Source: Herbidospora galbida (GTDB lineage Bacteria; Actinomycetota; Actinomycetes; Streptosporangiales; Streptosporangiaceae). From it: a stretch of 64,000 bases of DNA. The DNA lies in assembly GCF_005233835.1 (NCBI RefSeq), contig NZ_SZQA01000016.1, forward strand, positions 1 to 64,000, given 5' to 3'. Made by a program: the position numbers and the translations under genes. A model generated the notes under the pieces. The model ran no database searches and was not told where the DNA came from. It was given only the letters and a program-made list of their open reading frames with translations. Positions 61,288 to 64,000 of this stretch are shown here, one piece after another (within the stretch, counting starts at the first letter, position 1; every line of letters begins with the position of its first letter).

Positions 61288-64000
61288 TCACGCGACCTTG
61301 CCCGAGCTGCCCATGCTGGCGTGCCACAGCACCCGTTGCGGCTCCTTGACCCCCAGGTCGGCGTAGGGCGACAGCTCGTACCCGTTCTCGTAGGTGATCT
61401 TCTTGCCGCCGATGACCCCGCGTCCCTCCTCTGGACGGTCGGCGAGGATCTCCCTGACCGCCTCGACGCCGCGCGTCCGCCACACCCGGTCCAGGTCCGT
61501 CAGGTTCCAGGCGTGCAGGGCGCGCATCGAGATCCCCCGGCGGCCGGTACGCCGGATCACCCCCCGCGCCACCAGCAGCCACGACCCGAACACCGTCGCC
61601 GCCGTGTGGGCCTGGACCGACTCGAAGAACGTCAGGTCGACGGGGCCCGTCGAGTCGTCCAGGGTGGTGAAGATGACCCGCTGGCCCGACCGCACGGCCG
61701 GGGTCTGGGTCGCCACCTTCACCCCGGCGACCAGGATCTCCGCCCCGTTGCGCTGTTTCAGAAGGTCGCGCGACCGGACCACCCCCAGGGCGTCGAGGAA
61801 GTCGTCGTGGAAGGCGATCACGTGGCGGGTCACGTCCATGCCCAGGACGCTCAGCTCCGCCTCGACCGCTTCGGCCTCGCTCATCTCCGGGAGTTCCCCG
61901 GGCGCCACGTGGTCGGCGAAGCCCATCGGCAGCTGGCCCGAGCCCTGACCGCCCGCCCGGTCGAGGGCGCCCACCTGCGCCATCAGGTCGCGGCGGGTCA
62001 GGCGGCCGGGGCGCCAGCGGGGCTCGCCGGGGCGCAGGCCGTGGAGGGCGTCGAGGCCGCCGACCTCGATGACGTGCTCGGCCACCGGGCGGGACGGGCG
62101 GGCGCGCTCCCAGAAGTCGGCCATCGACACGTACGGCTGGCCGGCGATCATGCGGTCGACCTCGGCCTCGCTGATGCCCTTGATGGCCGAGAACGGGACG
62201 CGGAGGCCGTAGCCCCGGCCGAAGAGCGGCGGGTCGCCGGCGGCCGGGCCCAGTTTCTCCACGCGCCAGTCGCGGGCGGAGCGGTTGACGTCGAGCGGCA
62301 GGACCTCCACGCCGCACTGGCGGGCTTCGTCGAGGATGACGCGGTTGGGGTACATGCCCGGTTCGTGGGTGAGGACGCCGGCGAAGAAGGCCGCCGTGTG
62401 GTGGCGTTTCAGCCAGGCCGACTGGTAGGTCGGCAGGGCGAAGGCCGCCGCGTGGGCCTTGCAGAAGCCGAAGGCGCCGAACGCGTCGAGGACCCGCCAG
62501 GTCGCCTCGACCGTCGCGGCGTCGAACTCGGGGCGTACGTTCATCTCCCACCAGGTCCGGACCCGGGTGCGGCCCTCGGGTGAGGACAGTGAGCGGCGGA
62601 TCTTCTCGGCCTGGGACAGGCCGCAGCCGGTCATGATGTCGACGATCTTCAGGACCTGCTCGTGGAAGACCACGACGCCGTTGGTCTCGGCCAGCGCGGA
62701 CCGCAGCTCGGCGTGGGGGTAGACGGCCGCGCGGAAGCCGTGCCGCGACTCCAGGTAGGGGGTCACCATGTCGGAGTTGACCGGGCCGGGGCGGAACAGC
62801 GAGATGTCCACGATCAGGTCGTGCATGGTGCGGGGTTCGAGCTTGGCGACGAGTTCGCGCTGGCCGGGCGACTCGATCTGGAAGCAGCCGATGGTCCGGC
62901 TCTCGCGCACCATGTCGTACGTCGCCGCGTCGTCGTGCGGGACCTCGTCGAGGGCCACGTCGGTGTCGTCGACCCGCTTGATCTCGCCGAGCGCGTAGGC
63001 CAGGGCCGACTGCATCCGCACCCCCAGGACGTCGAGCTTCAGCAGCCCGGCGTCCTCGACGTCGTCCTTGTCGAACTGCGACATGGGGAACTCCAGCAGG
63101 CTGCGTTCGACCGGGGTGCGGCCGCGCAGGCCCATGTTGCCGACCAGCACGCCGCACGGGTGGAGGGCGATGTGCCGGGGCAGGCCGTCGAGGCGTTCGG
63201 CCAGCCGGAAGACCGTCTCCAGGGCCCGGCCGCCCAGGCCGCTGTCGCGCAGTTCGGGCAGGTCGTCCAGGGCCGCCCGGATCTGCTTGGCCCTGACATG
63301 GGGGAACGCCTTGGCGATGGCGTCGATCTCGTGCGGCGGCAGGCCCATCGCGGCCCCCACGTCGCGGATGGCGCTGCGGGCCCGGTAGGTCTCCATCATC
63401 GACACGCAGGCGACGCGCGACTCCCCGTACCGGTCGAGGATGGCCCGGTAGCAGTCGAGGCGCCGGGCCGACTCGACGTCGACGTCGATGTCGGGCAGCC
63501 CGACGCGGCCCTCGGACAGGAAGCGCTCCATCAGGAGGCCGTGGTCGATCGGGTTGACCTCGCCGATCTTGATCAGGTAGTTCACCAGGCTGCCCGCGCC
63601 CGAGCCCCTGATCGCGCAGCGGATACCCATGCCGCGGATCATGTCGGTGATCCCGGCGACCGCGACGAAGTAGCCCGACAGGCGCTTCTTCTCGATGATG
63701 GCCAGTTCGGCGGCCAGGCGCTCGCGCGCCTCCCGCGACCGGCCGAGACCGCGGTCGAGCAGGCCGTCTTCGCAGCGGTGGCGCAGCAGTGGGACCGGGT
63801 CGCTCCCGATCTCCGGCAGGTGCAGCCGGGGGTCGACCTCGTCGATCAGCGGCACGATCTCGACCGGGTCGAGCACGCACGCCTCGGCCGCGCGCCGCGT
63901 CACGCCCAGCAGCCGGGTCGCCCGCGCCCCGTCGCCGCCGCACACGCGCAGGGCGACGCGGCCCATCTCCTCGGCGTTCTTCAGGTAGGCGTGCGACGAC
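61288..64000 (-). CDS. dnaE2: DNA polymerase III alpha-like (DnaE2/ImuC type), C-terminal part
   Basis: At least 903 codons, open to the right edge; the N-terminal PHP domain lies outside. The palm has catalytic Asp residues in GLPDIDVDVESARR, preceded by RGSGAGSLVNYLIKIGEVNPIDHGL. FRPGPVNSDMVTPYLESRHG, GVVVFHEQVLKI and AFGFCKAHAAAFALPTYQSAWLKRH are conserved across C-family polymerases. An OB domain (VKVATQTPAVRSGQRVIFTTLDD) follows, and there is no beta-clamp-rich tail as in replicative DnaE1. The short C-terminus fits the error-prone DnaE2 used in mutagenic repair with ImuA/ImuB, which would lie outside. DnaE2 rather than DnaE1 is inferred. Confidence 0.88.
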   Translation of the reverse strand, partial: SSHAYLKNAEEMGRVALRVCGGDGARATRLLGVTRRAAEACVLDPVEIVPLIDEVDPRLHLPEIGSDPVPLLRHRCEDGLLDRGLGRSREARERLAAELAIIEKKRLSGYFVAVAGITDMIRGMGIRCAIRGSGAGSLVNYLIKIGEVNPIDHGLLMERFLSEGRVGLPDIDVDVESARRLDCYRAILDRYGESRVACVSMMETYRARSAIRDVGAAMGLPPHEIDAIAKAFPHVRAKQIRAALDDLPELRDSGLGGRALETVFRLAERLDGLPRHIALHPCGVLVGNMGLRGRTPVERSLLEFPMSQFDKDDVEDAGLLKLDVLGVRMQSALAYALGEIKRVDDTDVALDEVPHDDAATYDMVRESRTIGCFQIESPGQRELVAKLEPRTMHDLIVDISLFRPGPVNSDMVTPYLESRHGFRAAVYPHAELRSALAETNGVVVFHEQVLKIVDIMTGCGLSQAEKIRRSLSSPEGRTRVRTWWEMNVRPEFDAATVEATWRVLDAFGAFGFCKAHAAAFALPTYQSAWLKRHHTAAFFAGVLTHEPGMYPNRVILDEARQCGVEVLPLDVNRSARDWRVEKLGPAAGDPPLFGRGYGLRVPFSAIKGISEAEVDRMIAGQPYVSMADFWERARPSRPVAEHVIEVGGLDALHGLRPGEPRWRPGRLTRRDLMAQVGALDRAGGQGSGQLPMGFADHVAPGELPEMSEAEAVEAELSVLGMDVTRHVIAFHDDFLDALGVVRSRDLLKQRNGAEILVAGVKVATQTPAVRSGQRVIFTTLDDSTGPVDLTFFESVQAHTAATVFGSWLLVARGVIRRTGRRGISMRALHAWNLTDLDRVWRTRGVEAVREILADRPEEGRGVIGGKKITYENGYELSPYADLGVKEPQRVLWHASMGSSGKVA

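Noticed and set aside
61181-63943. A 920-codon minus-strand frame next to the polymerase frame
   Set aside because: It runs in another frame of the polymerase gene and is Arg/Pro/Gly-rich shadow sequence.

Overview
The window is chromosomal DNA of a very GC-rich, mycothiol- and F420-using actinomycete. GTG/TTG starts, four-base start/stop overlaps and tightly packed, frequently convergent genes occur throughout. A homologue of the mycothiol-dependent nitroreductase Rv2466c, an F420-type luciferase-like oxidoreductase, a CU044_5270-family protein behind an ECF sigma factor, a tandem pair of dynamin-like GTPases and multi-TPR XRE regulators together suggest a Streptosporangiales-like filamentous actinobacterium. 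That placement is inference from gene content. I saw no tRNA, rRNA, CRISPR array, insertion sequence or prophage.

Layout. 1-7.2 kb: end of a CHAT-domain protein, an SDR, a DinB-like protein, a site-2 protease, an orphan atypical response regulator, a SpoIIE-type phosphatase, an Eis-like acetyltransferase and RpiB. 7.2-22 kb: mostly housekeeping metabolism (peptide deformylase, nucleotide-sugar dehydrogenase, aldehyde dehydrogenase, mycothiol-nitroreductase-like protein behind a probable sigma-R/sigma-H promoter, aminopeptidase N, amidase, NERD protein, IlvD, WYL protein, class-A serine hydrolase, zinc ribbon, HNH nuclease). 22-26 kb: S9 peptidase, PurU and Nudix. 26-31.5 kb: an accessory block. 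It has a 24-codon peptide gene translationally coupled to a large TPR protein, which is coupled to a shortened MFS transporter; next to it is an XRE-TPR regulator coupled to a GNAT, with a small TTG-start protein opposite.

31.8-40.5 kb: MscS channel, truncated haemoglobin O, GH13 glucosidase, a hypothetical, a truncated HAD protein, a secreted F5/8C-DUF1996 protein, an ABC-F factor and a membrane diguanylate cyclase. 40.5-41.8 kb: an unusually structured 647-base intergenic region with an eight-codon leader ORF, several stem-loops and two DnaA boxes, leading to a second-type SSB. 42-52 kb: tetrapyrrole/corrinoid block, with siroheme synthase coupled to two dynamin-like GTPases, then a cbiX-cobC-cobT-ureohydrolase operon, with a secreted double-CHRD protein between them. 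52-56.6 kb: a double GNAT and a lactate-oxidation operon lutABC, with a divergent FadR-type GntR regulator and two tandem operators. 56.6-64 kb: LLM oxidoreductase, lipoprotein, ECF sigma factor with its CU044_5270 partner, a NarL-type response regulator, a DUF4328-like membrane protein and the C-terminal part of a DnaE-type polymerase running off the right edge.

The most unusual parts are the micro-peptide/TPR/MFS operon (25.9-28.7 kb) and the structured leader plus DnaA boxes upstream of ssb (40.7-41.1 kb).
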